A stretch of DNA of 11,749 bases, taken from contig CABVDR010000073.1 in NCBI GenBank assembly GCA_902497145.1, positions 1 to 11,749 on the forward strand, given 5' to 3'. Shown here one piece after another: positions 5,985 through 11,724 of the stretch. Made by a program: the position numbers and the translations under genes. The DNA comes from an uncultured Oscillospiraceae bacterium. Its GTDB lineage: Bacteria; Bacillota; Clostridia; Oscillospirales; Oscillospiraceae. The first letter of the stretch is position 1; every line of letters starts with the position of its first letter. The notes beneath the pieces were generated by a model that was given only the letters and a program-made list of their open reading frames with translations, was not told the DNA's origin and ran no database searches.

Positions 5985-6698
5985 CTACATGAGCCTGAGA
6001 ATCTCCTTTTTCAGCCGGGCGATGATCCGCTTCTCCAGCCGGGAGATGTAGGACTGGGAAATGCCCATGCGGTCGGCCACCTCCTTCTGGGTCTGCTCCT
6101 CCCCGCCCCCCAGGCCAAAGCGCAGGGTAATGATGGTCCGCTCCCGCTGGTCCAGCTTCTCCAGGGCCTGACGCAGCAGCTGCCGGTCCACGTCGGCCTC
6201 GATGGGCCGCATGACCAGGTCCCCATCGGTGCCTAAAATGTCGCTGAGCAGCAGCTCATTGCCGTCCCAGTCGGTATTCAAGGGCTCATCAAAGGAGAGC
6301 TCCGTTTTCTGGCTGGAGGTTTTGCGCAGATACATGAGGATCTCATTTTCGATGCACCGGGAGGCGTAGGTGGCCAGCTTGATGCTCCGGGCGGGCTGGT
6401 AGGTGCCCACCGCCTTGATGAGACCAATGGTGCCGATGGAAATGAGATCTTCAATGTTGATCCCGGTATTTTCAAACCGCCGGGCGATATAGACCACCAG
6501 GCGCAGGTTGTGCTCGATGAGAGTCTGTCTGGCCCGCTGATCCCCCTGCTGCAAGCGGGCGATCAGCTCCCCCTCCTCCTCCCGGCTCAGGGGGGTGGGC
6601 AGGGTGTCGCTGCCCCCGATGTACATGATCTTCCCCGGCGACCACAGGCCAAACCGGGCCAGCAGGGCCAGCAGCCGTCCCTTCCACATTATGTTCAT
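5985..6698 (-). CDS. sigE: Sporulation sigma factor E precursor (pro-sigma E)
   Basis: 237 residues. Sigma E is the first mother-cell sigma factor of sporulation, made as an inactive membrane-bound precursor and cleaved by SpoIIGA. Visible: an amphipathic pro-region (WKGRLLALLARFGLW) followed by the conserved cleavage-side motif YIGGSDTLPTPLS; sigma region 2 (RLVVYIARRFENTGINIEDL, then GTIGLIKAV and KLATYASRCIENEILMYLR); region 3 with SFDEPLNTDWDGNELLLSD; region 4 with an HTH (KEVADRMGISQSYISRLEKR). These closely match Bacillus SigE. Start choice: ATGs at 6719, 6704, 6701 and 6698 are in frame; AAAGGA (6713-6708) best suits 6698, and this gives a pro-region of normal length. The site overlaps the spoIIGA stop. 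Usually sigG follows; here rex does. Confidence 0.95.
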   Translation of the reverse strand: MNIMWKGRLLALLARFGLWSPGKIMYIGGSDTLPTPLSREEEGELIARLQQGDQRARQTLIEHNLRLVVYIARRFENTGINIEDLISIGTIGLIKAVGTYQPARSIKLATYASRCIENEILMYLRKTSSQKTELSFDEPLNTDWDGNELLLSDILGTDGDLVMRPIEADVDRQLLRQALEKLDQRERTIITLRFGLGGGEEQTQKEVADRMGISQSYISRLEKRIIARLKKEILRLM

Positions 6699-6712
6699 CA
6701 TCATCCATCCTT

Positions 6713-7567
6713 TCAGCATTCCCCCAGCAGGGCGGCGTAGCCGCCCCCGTCGGACACGGAGTTGGGGGACAGGGCCACCACCATGGCCCCCCGGTCCTCT
6801 CCGTCTACTACCGCCCGGTCCACCCGCACCGCCAGCAACAGGCCCCGGTCCACCCCTACCGAGCGGTAGGGCAGCAGGCGAAAGCGGCCTCCTGCTCCCG
6901 TCAGCCGCTCCAGAGCTCCCGCCGGGTCCCGCAGGGCCTGGGAGTCCGGGCGTCCCTCCGGCGGAAACAGGGGCAGCAGCCGCGCCCCCTCCGCCACCAT
7001 CACCCCCCGGCCGGTCACCGGGTCGGTGAGGGTATTCCCCGTGTCGGTGAGGGCGGTGAGCTCCACCGCCCGCTCCCCCAGTTCCAGGCGCACCTGCTTC
7101 AGCTCCCCTGTAAAGCTAGTATGCTTAACAGCTTTTTGGAGCAGCAGAGATAATACCGCATAGCATCCCGCCGCCGACAGCAGCACGATCTTCAGATCCA
7201 TCCCGGAGTAGACCACCCCTCGGTTGAGGCTCAGTCCCTGCCCTCCCAGCATGGAGACGGCCAGTACCCCGCCGGCAAAGGCACAGGACAGGGCAAAAAA
7301 AATCACCGTCTGCCGTCCCAGCCGACGGCTTCCCCCGAAGGCGGCCAGCACCATCAGCGCTGCCGCCGCCAAACGACACAGGGGATGCTCCAGAAAGCCG
7401 AGACCGGGCAGGAAAATGGCTACCGCGTAGCCCCCTCCCAGAGCGGCTCCTAGGGCAAAGCGCAGCCTTCTGAGCGGCTCCCCTGCCAGACGGGCCGAGC
7501 ACAGCAGCAGCAGGTAGTCCACCAGGGCGTTGAGCAGAAACAGGGTGTCCACATAGATGACAGTCAC
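6713..7567 (-). CDS. spoIIGA: Sigma-E processing aspartyl protease SpoIIGA
   Basis: 284 residues. SpoIIGA is a membrane-anchored aspartyl protease that removes the pro-sequence of sigma E in the mother cell, after a signal from the forespore protein SpoIIR. The N-terminal half has about five membrane segments (roughly residues 4-24, 36-56, 63-77, 87-107, 124-143), starting with the family motif VIYVDTLFLLN. The C-terminal half carries the protease signature LTDTGNTLTDP (catalytic D175-T-G) and the later FRLLPYRSVG stretch. Start: GTG 7567 follows GAGAGGAGGGAA and puts the family motif at the N-terminus; a GTG at 7600 would add 11 residues and coincides with the predicted transcription start. 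It overlaps the ribosome site of sigE, the usual operon. Confidence 0.95.
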   Translation of the reverse strand: MTVIYVDTLFLLNALVDYLLLLCSARLAGEPLRRLRFALGAALGGGYAVAIFLPGLGFLEHPLCRLAAAALMVLAAFGGSRRLGRQTVIFFALSCAFAGGVLAVSMLGGQGLSLNRGVVYSGMDLKIVLLSAAGCYAVLSLLLQKAVKHTSFTGELKQVRLELGERAVELTALTDTGNTLTDPVTGRGVMVAEGARLLPLFPPEGRPDSQALRDPAGALERLTGAGGRFRLLPYRSVGVDRGLLLAVRVDRAVVDGEDRGAMVVALSPNSVSDGGGYAALLGEC

Positions 7568-7605
7568 GGCCGTTCCCTCCTCTCCCCTGCTTGTCAACAC
7601 CGTCC

Positions 7606-7640
7606 ATTATAGGGGCTCCCTCCAACGAAAGCCGTCATAA
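7606..7640 (-). promoter_or_regulatory. Probable spoIIGA promoter
   Basis: A perfect TATAAT (7611-7606, minus) lies 39 bases before GTG 7567, with no good -35 at 17 bases. In Bacillus the spoIIG promoter likewise has a misplaced -35 and is driven by Spo0A. Two imperfect Spo0A-box-like strings sit upstream: TGACGGC on minus at 7637-7631 and CAACGAA on plus at 7623-7629, each 5 of 7 with TGnCGAA. The -10 is solid; Spo0A control is inference. Confidence 0.45.
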
Positions 7641-7680
7641 CCAGGTGGGGGCCAGGGAAGAATTTTCCGCAGGAGAGCAA

Positions 7681-7710
7681 AAAAAATGGCCGCACATGCG
7701 GCCATTTTTT
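7681..7710 (-). terminator. Terminator of the phage-type cassette
   Basis: A 14-bp stem, AAAAAATGGCCGCA with its complement (7681-7694, 7697-7710), on a tight loop, with T runs at both ends. It lies just after the holin-like gene stop and ends the five-gene cassette before the spoIIGA promoter region; it would work on both strands. The remaining 7611-7680 gap shows nothing more. Confidence 0.92.
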
Positions 7711-7717
7711 CGGGCAA

Positions 7718-7918
7718 TCATTCCTTGCCTGTCTCCTGCCCCTTCTGACTCTGTGTTCCAAAGTAGAAGGAGACAACCATTAAAAACACGGTCAAAAAGT
7801 CGCTTCCTGAGATGCCCCCGGTGACCGCCTGCCAGGCAAACACCGCCGTCAGTACCAGAGTCAGGATACTTTTTACCGTCAGCAGCGCCGCCAGGCGCTT
7901 GCATACCGTCTCCCACAT
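7718..7918 (-). CDS. Holin-like small membrane protein
   Basis: 66 residues. Two hydrophobic segments (about residues 15-33 and 40-56) are joined by a short polar loop, VTGGISGSD, and followed by a charged tail QSQKGQETGKE. This two-helix, charged-tail layout is typical of small phage holins, and the FYFGTQS ending resembles small membrane proteins found next to amidases in prophages of gut clostridia. Holins form inner-membrane holes that let endolysin reach the wall. Start: ATG 7918 follows GAGAGGAG, which overlaps the upstream gene's stop; the longer in-frame TTG at 7936 has no site. It is the last gene of the cassette, directly before the terminator. Holin function is inferred from size, topology and place. 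Confidence 0.65.
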   Translation of the reverse strand: MWETVCKRLAALLTVKSILTLVLTAVFAWQAVTGGISGSDFLTVFLMVVSFYFGTQSQKGQETGKE

Positions 7919-7932
7919 GGGCCCCACTCCTC

Positions 7933-8154
7933 TCAAGACCGGGCCTTGATGTCCCGGATGTCATGCTGCACCTCGGTCATCTGCCCCTCCAGTCTGTATG
8001 TACGCTCCACCACGTTGTTGTGCTGAGCCACTTTTTTCTCCAGCTGCTCAATGCGATAGGTAGTCAATTTGTTGGATACCAGAATCCCGCCAAAAGTGCC
8101 CGCCAAGGTACCAATCAGGGACATCCCCGCCACGGCCAGGCTGGTCAGATCCAT
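7933..8154 (-). CDS. XhlA-like membrane/coiled-coil phage protein
   Basis: 73 residues. An N-terminal membrane segment (about residues 5-27, rich in Gly/Leu/Ile) is followed by a coiled coil (about 30-72) starting YRIEQLEKKVAQHNNVVERT and continuing YRLEGQMTEVQHDIRDI. The short 'IEQLEKKV-H-N-V-ER-Y-LEG' pattern is recurrent in proteins next to holins in Firmicutes phages and in the haemolysin XhlA family. XhlA-type proteins work with holins and amidases in cell lysis. XhlA itself has its membrane segment at the other end, so 'XhlA-like' is a loose label. ATG 8154 shares one base with the upstream stop (TGATG), typical translational coupling. A longer open frame to 8451 has no start site and is a shadow of the upstream gene. 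Confidence 0.75.
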   Translation of the reverse strand: MDLTSLAVAGMSLIGTLAGTFGGILVSNKLTTYRIEQLEKKVAQHNNVVERTYRLEGQMTEVQHDIRDIKARS

Positions 8155-8636
8155 CAGGGAGCCACCCCCTGCACGGTCTCCACCGTGCCCAGATCCTCCC
8201 AGCCCTGGGGGTAGGCACTGGGCATCCAAGAATTGCTTTCGATCTTGGAGCGCCACACGTGGCCGTCCAGAACACATACCTCTCCGATTTCGTACAGCCC
8301 ACGGCTGCCCTGAGGGGCCTGGTAGGGCTTGGCCTTGGCGGGATCGGTGGTGTGGCATACATCCCACAAGCTCACCGCTTTGTCGGGAGACCAATCCGTC
8401 TGCTGGGTGGCATCGTGCTGCTGCCACAGCTTGTACACCTGTCCCTGCCACTTGTAGGGGGTACCCACAGGCACCTGGGAGTAGTCCCGCTGCCTCCAGG
8501 TAGGGATGACCTCCTCCTGGTCGATGAGAGCGGTGCCGTCGGCGGTGCCCTCTACTGCTTTCGCCGCCAGAGCCGCCGCGTCGGCGGCGCCCCGCTCCTT
8601 CAGTTCCTCCTGGGCCATGGTCACGATATCAGCCAT
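8154..8636 (-). CDS. Phage-type protein with tandem carbohydrate-binding modules
   Basis: 160 residues, no signal peptide. Residues about 1-45 are helical and Ala-rich with a linker. Then come two modules of chitin-binding CBM5/12 type: near 50-100 (YKWQGQVYKLWQQHDATQQT, then DWSPDKAVSLW) and near 112-150 (GEVCVLDGHVWRSKIESNSW, then YPQGWEDLG). Exposed aromatic residues (Y, W) at the expected sites suggest sugar binding. Such modules occur at the ends of phage tail appendages and in structural proteins that touch the cell surface; the target here would be a cell-wall or capsule glycan. ATG 8636 has AAGGAGTGGAGAGCA upstream and lies within the last codons of the preceding gene (8-base overlap). 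Confidence 0.8.
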   Translation of the reverse strand: MADIVTMAQEELKERGAADAAALAAKAVEGTADGTALIDQEEVIPTWRQRDYSQVPVGTPYKWQGQVYKLWQQHDATQQTDWSPDKAVSLWDVCHTTDPAKAKPYQAPQGSRGLYEIGEVCVLDGHVWRSKIESNSWMPSAYPQGWEDLGTVETVQGVAP

Positions 8637-9135
8637 TGCTCTCCACTCCTTCCTGATACGCTGTCTCCAGCTTTTCCTCCACCTGCTTGGCGGTACCGCT
8701 CGCCTCCAGGGCCTGGATCGTCTCCTGCTGGCTCTGGATCGTATCTGCTTGCTCCTGGATAGTACTCTCCTTACTCTCCAGCTCCTGAGCCTTGGCCTCC
8801 AGGTCAGCCTCCTTCTGGGCCACCTGAGCCTCCAGCTCGCTCACCTGGGCCTGGTAACCTGCCACATCTCCCAGGTACTGCTGGGCCACCTGGAGCTCCA
8901 CGGTGTAGCTGCGGGTGGCCGCACTGTACCGAATGTCGGCCACCGTGAAACCGTAACCGGCAGGAAGGATACACTCCCCCTGGATCTGGGGTTTGTCCCA
9001 AGAAATACCCTCAATGTCCTCCAGAGAGGCAAACTCCCGCTCAAATACCGCCAGGTACTTGCCGTTGCTTCCTCCCCGCATCACCATACCGCAGGTCACC
9101 CCGCCGATCTGGATCTGGTTTCCGTATAAACTCAT
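8629..9135 (-). CDS. Coiled-coil phage-type structural protein
   Basis: 168 residues. The N-terminal part (1-90) is beta-rich and begins MSLYGNQIQIGGVTCGMVMRG, without a signal peptide. Residues about 90-160 form a long coiled coil rich in Glu/Gln/Ala (from QVSELEAQVAQKEADLEAK, through QELESKESTIQEQ, to EEKLETAYQEG). I do not recognise the family. The globular head plus trailing coil, and its place upstream of a carbohydrate-binding protein, suits a trimeric fibre or a linker that presents the next gene's product. ATG 9135 follows AGGAAAGGAGAAACGCAT, a strong site. Its stop overlaps the next start by 8 bases. Confidence 0.75.
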   Translation of the reverse strand: MSLYGNQIQIGGVTCGMVMRGGSNGKYLAVFEREFASLEDIEGISWDKPQIQGECILPAGYGFTVADIRYSAATRSYTVELQVAQQYLGDVAGYQAQVSELEAQVAQKEADLEAKAQELESKESTIQEQADTIQSQQETIQALEASGTAKQVEEKLETAYQEGVESNG

Positions 9136-9186
9136 ATGCGTTTCTCCTTTCCTGCTGCGAAGCCCTCCGGCTCCATCTCTTGTCTT

Positions 9187-9963
9187 TTATTTTCCCATGG
9201 CTGCCGCCACCATGGCCATCACCTCCACCCGGGTCGCCATGGCACGGGGCCGCTGTCCGTCGGAGAACCCAGCGGCCCGGGCTTTGTCCACGGCAGTCTG
9301 TTCCCAAGACTGGTCCGCTTCCTCGCCGGCCTTTCGGGCCAGATAGTTCTCCAACATGGCATCAAACTGTTCCTGCGTCATCTCGTCCTCCCCCTTCATC
9401 GTCCGGACCACATCGGCCCGGAAGGTATCCATGCTTTTGCCGAACCGTGGAAACCAGTGCATCACATCCCCGTGATTGCTGGCTACCCCTCGGGCGTGGC
9501 CCTCGCTGTGGCAGATCACTACGCCGTCCCTCTCTGGATCCAGGCCGTACTGCCTGCACAGCTCCGCCGTCAACTCCACCGCCGCCTGGTACACCGCGGC
9601 AAAGTAGGCTGCGTCCTGCAGTCCGTCCTCACAGATCTCAAAGGAAATGTGCGTGTCATTGGCGCTGCCCAAGTTGCCCTTGCCGCAGTGCCATCCCCGC
9701 ATGGTCCAGGGCAGCGTCTGTACGACCCCTACTTCGCCGTTCGCCAGTTTGCCTACAAAAGCATGGACGCAGGCCCCGGTACCGGGCTGGTTCCAATGGT
9801 TTCCACCGGTGTTGCGGCCGATGGCATCACTGCCCGGCACGTACCGGCTCAGATTGGGGTTGTTGGCCCCGGTGGAGTGGACCATCACCCCCTGGGGGAC
9901 AATGGTCCGCCCCGCCCGGTAACAATCATTTTGGGTTAAAAGCTGTTGGTACACTTGGATCAC
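9187..9963 (-). CDS. N-acetylmuramoyl-L-alanine amidase (endolysin type)
   Basis: 258 residues. An Amidase_2 (PGRP-like zinc amidase) domain covers about 15-175; it cuts the bond between MurNAc and the peptide stem of peptidoglycan. Visible: GVMVHSTG with zinc-ligand His29, the WHCGKG region (His92), THISFEICED, and CHSEGHARGVASNHGDVMHWFP with His152. A C-terminal stretch (about 225-258), AVDKARAAGFSDGQRPRAMA, is like half of an SLH repeat, as often seen in clostridial phage lysins. There is no signal peptide, so release would need the holin. Start: GTG 9963 sits behind AGAGGAGGAAG; an in-frame ATG at 10005 would add 14 residues containing this site, so I reject it. First gene of the cassette, 51 bases before the coiled-coil gene. 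Confidence 0.9.
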   Translation of the reverse strand: MIQVYQQLLTQNDCYRAGRTIVPQGVMVHSTGANNPNLSRYVPGSDAIGRNTGGNHWNQPGTGACVHAFVGKLANGEVGVVQTLPWTMRGWHCGKGNLGSANDTHISFEICEDGLQDAAYFAAVYQAAVELTAELCRQYGLDPERDGVVICHSEGHARGVASNHGDVMHWFPRFGKSMDTFRADVVRTMKGEDEMTQEQFDAMLENYLARKAGEEADQSWEQTAVDKARAAGFSDGQRPRAMATRVEVMAMVAAAMGK

Positions 9964-10095
9964 ACCTTCCTCCTCTCTCCCCGGCGTATCTTTTCCTTGC
10001 TCCATATGCGCATAGCCGGTTCACTCTGGGCAGGCAGGGCCCCATTGGTGTATGTTTGGGTGCCCCTTATACCAAACTTTTTTCATTCCCGGCAT
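9964..10095 (-). other. Leader region upstream of the amidase cassette
   Basis: About 130 bases without a gene. It holds the amidase ribosome site (near 9969-9979) and an imperfect inverted repeat, TTGGTGTA at 10045-10052 with TATACCAA at 10068-10075 (7 of 8). The cassette promoter should be here, but I find no convincing sigma A, E, K, F or G pair; TATAAG at 10071-10066 (minus) lacks a -35. Confidence 0.5.
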
Positions 10096-10122
10096 AAAAA
10101 AAGACACGGCCGAAGCCGTGTC
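10096..10122 (-). terminator. Terminator of the 277-residue Cys-rich gene
   Basis: Read on minus: GACACGGC-TTCG-GCCGTGTC (10122-10103) followed by seven Ts (10102-10096). It begins 9 bases after the stop at 10132. It isolates this gene from the amidase cassette. Confidence 0.94.
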
Positions 10123-10131
10123 CTGGATGTT

Positions 10132-10965
10132 TTAATCCCCCGCCCGCATATCCCGGTGGTCAGGAGACTGGCAGGCACAGTGGTTGGGGGGGAAGAACTC
10201 GCCCACAGGGAACTGTACCTTACGGAACATCTCGCAGGGATCCTCCTGGGTGCAGTCACAGCCGCAGGCGCACTCCTTCTCCGGCATACAGTAGTCGTAG
10301 GCGGGCATGAGCAGCTGGGTATCCCGCTCCAGACGGATGATGGAGAACTGCCCCAGGGTAACATACAGACGGTGCACATCGCCGTCGGTGACCAGCTCCT
10401 CCGGGAAGCAGGCGCACACGGCGGGCGGAATCTCGCAGCAGCTGTCGCTGCGGCGGCACTGGCACACGTCTACCAGCTTCATGCCCAGGATGATGGGGTC
10501 AACCGACTCCACCACGGCAGTAGGTGTGGTGGTTCCAGGCAGACCCTGGATGTCACCGCCCTGAGCATTCATCTTGGAAGTGAACACCTTGGCGCTGCCC
10601 TCGCTGCCAAAAAGGATGGCCCGCTTGTCAAAGACGGCCAAACCGGTAATCTCCACCGGACGAGCGGCCCCTACAAAGGCATCGGCGGTAATACGGTAGA
10701 AGTACCGCACATCCACGGTATAAAAGCCCCGGTTAAAGGTGACCGGCTCCACATCAATGTACGCATACAGCAGCTCGGCGCAGCCCGCCTTCACCGACAC
10801 AGCTCGGTCGATGACCTCCTGGCAGCCCCGGGTGGGGTAGACCCGCAGGTCTTCAATACAGTCCTTATCTTTGCAGGAATCAAAGATCTTCTTGGTGTGT
10901 ACACACACGGCCTCCCGGATGCGACGCTCATCGCTCACGGGGCCGGGCACGATTTTTTCCGGCAT
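10132..10965 (-). CDS. Conserved 277-residue Cys-rich protein, possible spore envelope
   Basis: 277 residues, 19 of them Cys, no signal peptide. N-terminal part: VREAVC-type segment then KKIFDSCKDKDCIEDLRVYP (residues 25-44). A central beta-rich domain (about 60-165, YIDVEPVTFNRGFYTVDVRY) has few Cys. The C-terminal third holds clusters VCQCRRSDSCC and VCACF, then KECACGCDCTQEDPC, and a final HCAC. I believe this is a clostridial conserved hypothetical family without a settled name. Cytoplasmic export signals are missing, so these many Cys suit either metal binding or disulfide cross-linking after mother-cell synthesis, as in spore coats. ATG 10965 follows AGGAGGGATT; an in-frame start at 11043 falls upstream of the predicted transcription start. 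Monocistronic, with a sigma K-like promoter and a strong terminator. Confidence 0.85.
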   Translation of the reverse strand: MPEKIVPGPVSDERRIREAVCVHTKKIFDSCKDKDCIEDLRVYPTRGCQEVIDRAVSVKAGCAELLYAYIDVEPVTFNRGFYTVDVRYFYRITADAFVGAARPVEITGLAVFDKRAILFGSEGSAKVFTSKMNAQGGDIQGLPGTTTPTAVVESVDPIILGMKLVDVCQCRRSDSCCEIPPAVCACFPEELVTDGDVHRLYVTLGQFSIIRLERDTQLLMPAYDYCMPEKECACGCDCTQEDPCEMFRKVQFPVGEFFPPNHCACQSPDHRDMRAGD

Positions 10966-11030
10966 ATGCCAATCCCTCCTAAAGCTCTGGTTGCCCCGGC
11001 ATCCCGTCAGGGAAACGCCGGGTACACCCC

Positions 11031-11058
11031 ATACTATGACCAAAGCGGATTTTGGTGC
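11031..11058 (-). promoter_or_regulatory. Sigma K/E-like promoter of the 277-residue Cys-rich gene
   Basis: Read on minus: GCACC (11058-11054), 15 bases, CATAGTAT (11038-11031), then GG. This is the same -35, spacing and -10 as before the 46-residue Cys-rich gene, with an unrelated spacer. It fits the known sigma K pattern AC-N16-CATAnnnT. Predicted start is about 11024, giving a leader of about 60 bases. Confidence 0.7.
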
Positions 11059-11077
11059 GGGGCGGGAAAAAGGCCCC

Positions 11078-11106
11078 TTGTCCCGTCTGGATTTTTTGGG
11101 TATAAT
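11078..11106 (+). promoter_or_regulatory. Sigma-A-type promoter of the DUF4364 gene
   Basis: TTGTCC (11078-11083), a 17-base spacer containing a T run, and TATAAT (11101-11106). Predicted start is about 11113, 30 bases before ATG 11143. It lies back to back with the sigma K-like promoter at 11031-11058. Confidence 0.8.
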
Positions 11107-11142
11107 AAGCAGTGTATGAGCCCATCAAAGGAGGAGAACCCC

Positions 11143-11724
11143 ATGTCCAGGACTGGATTCATTCAAAACGAACTGGATTTAAAGCTGCTGGTGCTGTATA
11201 TCATGGATCGCGCCGTGGCTCCCATCACCTTTTTGCAGCTGCTGGATCTGGCGCTGTGCGACGCGGGAGTGGACTACTTTTCCCTCACCGAGGCGGTGGA
11301 CCATCTGACTCAGACCGAGCACCTGAAACTGGACGGGGAGCTCTACTCCATCACCGAGAAGGGGCAGCGCAACATTGAGATCTGTCAGAGCAGCCTGCCC
11401 TACTCGGTGCGCCTGCGGTGCGACGAGAACCTGGTCAAGCTCAATGACGCCCTCATGCGCCAGGCCCAGGTGCAGACCGGCCTGCAGCCCAACGAGGACG
11501 GCACCTGTACCGTACGCCTCTACTTGGCCGACGAGGCGGGGCCTCTCATGGAGCTCAAACTCATCTCCCCCTCCCTCGCCCAGGGGCAGACCCTCACCAG
11601 CAAGTTCCAGCAGGCCCCCGAGGCCATCTACCACGAGATCATGGCCCTGCTCATCCGCCACTCGGAGGAGGAGCCGGAGGCGCCCAAGGACGCGGCAACG
11701 CCGGACGAGAACAACGAGACATAA
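11143..11724 (+). CDS. DUF4364 family protein (winged-helix-like)
   Basis: 193 residues, cytoplasmic, no signal or membrane segment. N-terminal half (about 1-80) looks like a winged helix: LDLKLLVLYIMDRAVAPITF, LLDLALCDAGVDYFSLTEAV, then LDGELYSITEKGQRNIEIC, a layout of three helices plus a beta wing seen in PadR/DUF4364 proteins. The C-terminal half is alpha/beta with TCTVRLYLADEAGPLMELKL, and ends in an acidic Pro/Glu tail. DUF4364 proteins are common in Clostridia and are presumed regulators; the target is unknown. ATG 11143 follows AAAGGAGGAGAACCCC. The reading frame stays open back to 9946, but that part is antisense to the Cys-rich gene and has no start site. It has a near-consensus promoter; the window ends 25 bases after its stop. 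Confidence 0.88.
   Translation: MSRTGFIQNELDLKLLVLYIMDRAVAPITFLQLLDLALCDAGVDYFSLTEAVDHLTQTEHLKLDGELYSITEKGQRNIEICQSSLPYSVRLRCDENLVKLNDALMRQAQVQTGLQPNEDGTCTVRLYLADEAGPLMELKLISPSLAQGQTLTSKFQQAPEAIYHEIMALLIRHSEEEPEAPKDAATPDENNET

Noticed and set aside
7933..8451. 172-codon version of the XhlA-like protein
   Set aside because: The first 99 codons overlap the carbohydrate-binding gene out of frame and look random; ATG 8154 is coupled to the upstream stop.
10045..10075. Sigma F/G-type promoter for the amidase (GTATA, then CATACAC)
   Set aside because: The spacing is about 13 bases where 15 is expected and the -10 is poor.
7681..10122. Attachment-site direct repeats bordering the phage-type cassette
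   Set aside because: I compared the borders by eye; they share only A runs from terminators, so there is no sign of a recent site-specific insertion.
9946..11142. Open plus-strand frame extending the DUF4364 gene to 592 codons
   Set aside because: It runs antisense to the Cys-rich gene and has no start site; homology, ribosome site and promoter all put the start at 11143. Long open antisense frames are normal in G+C-rich DNA.
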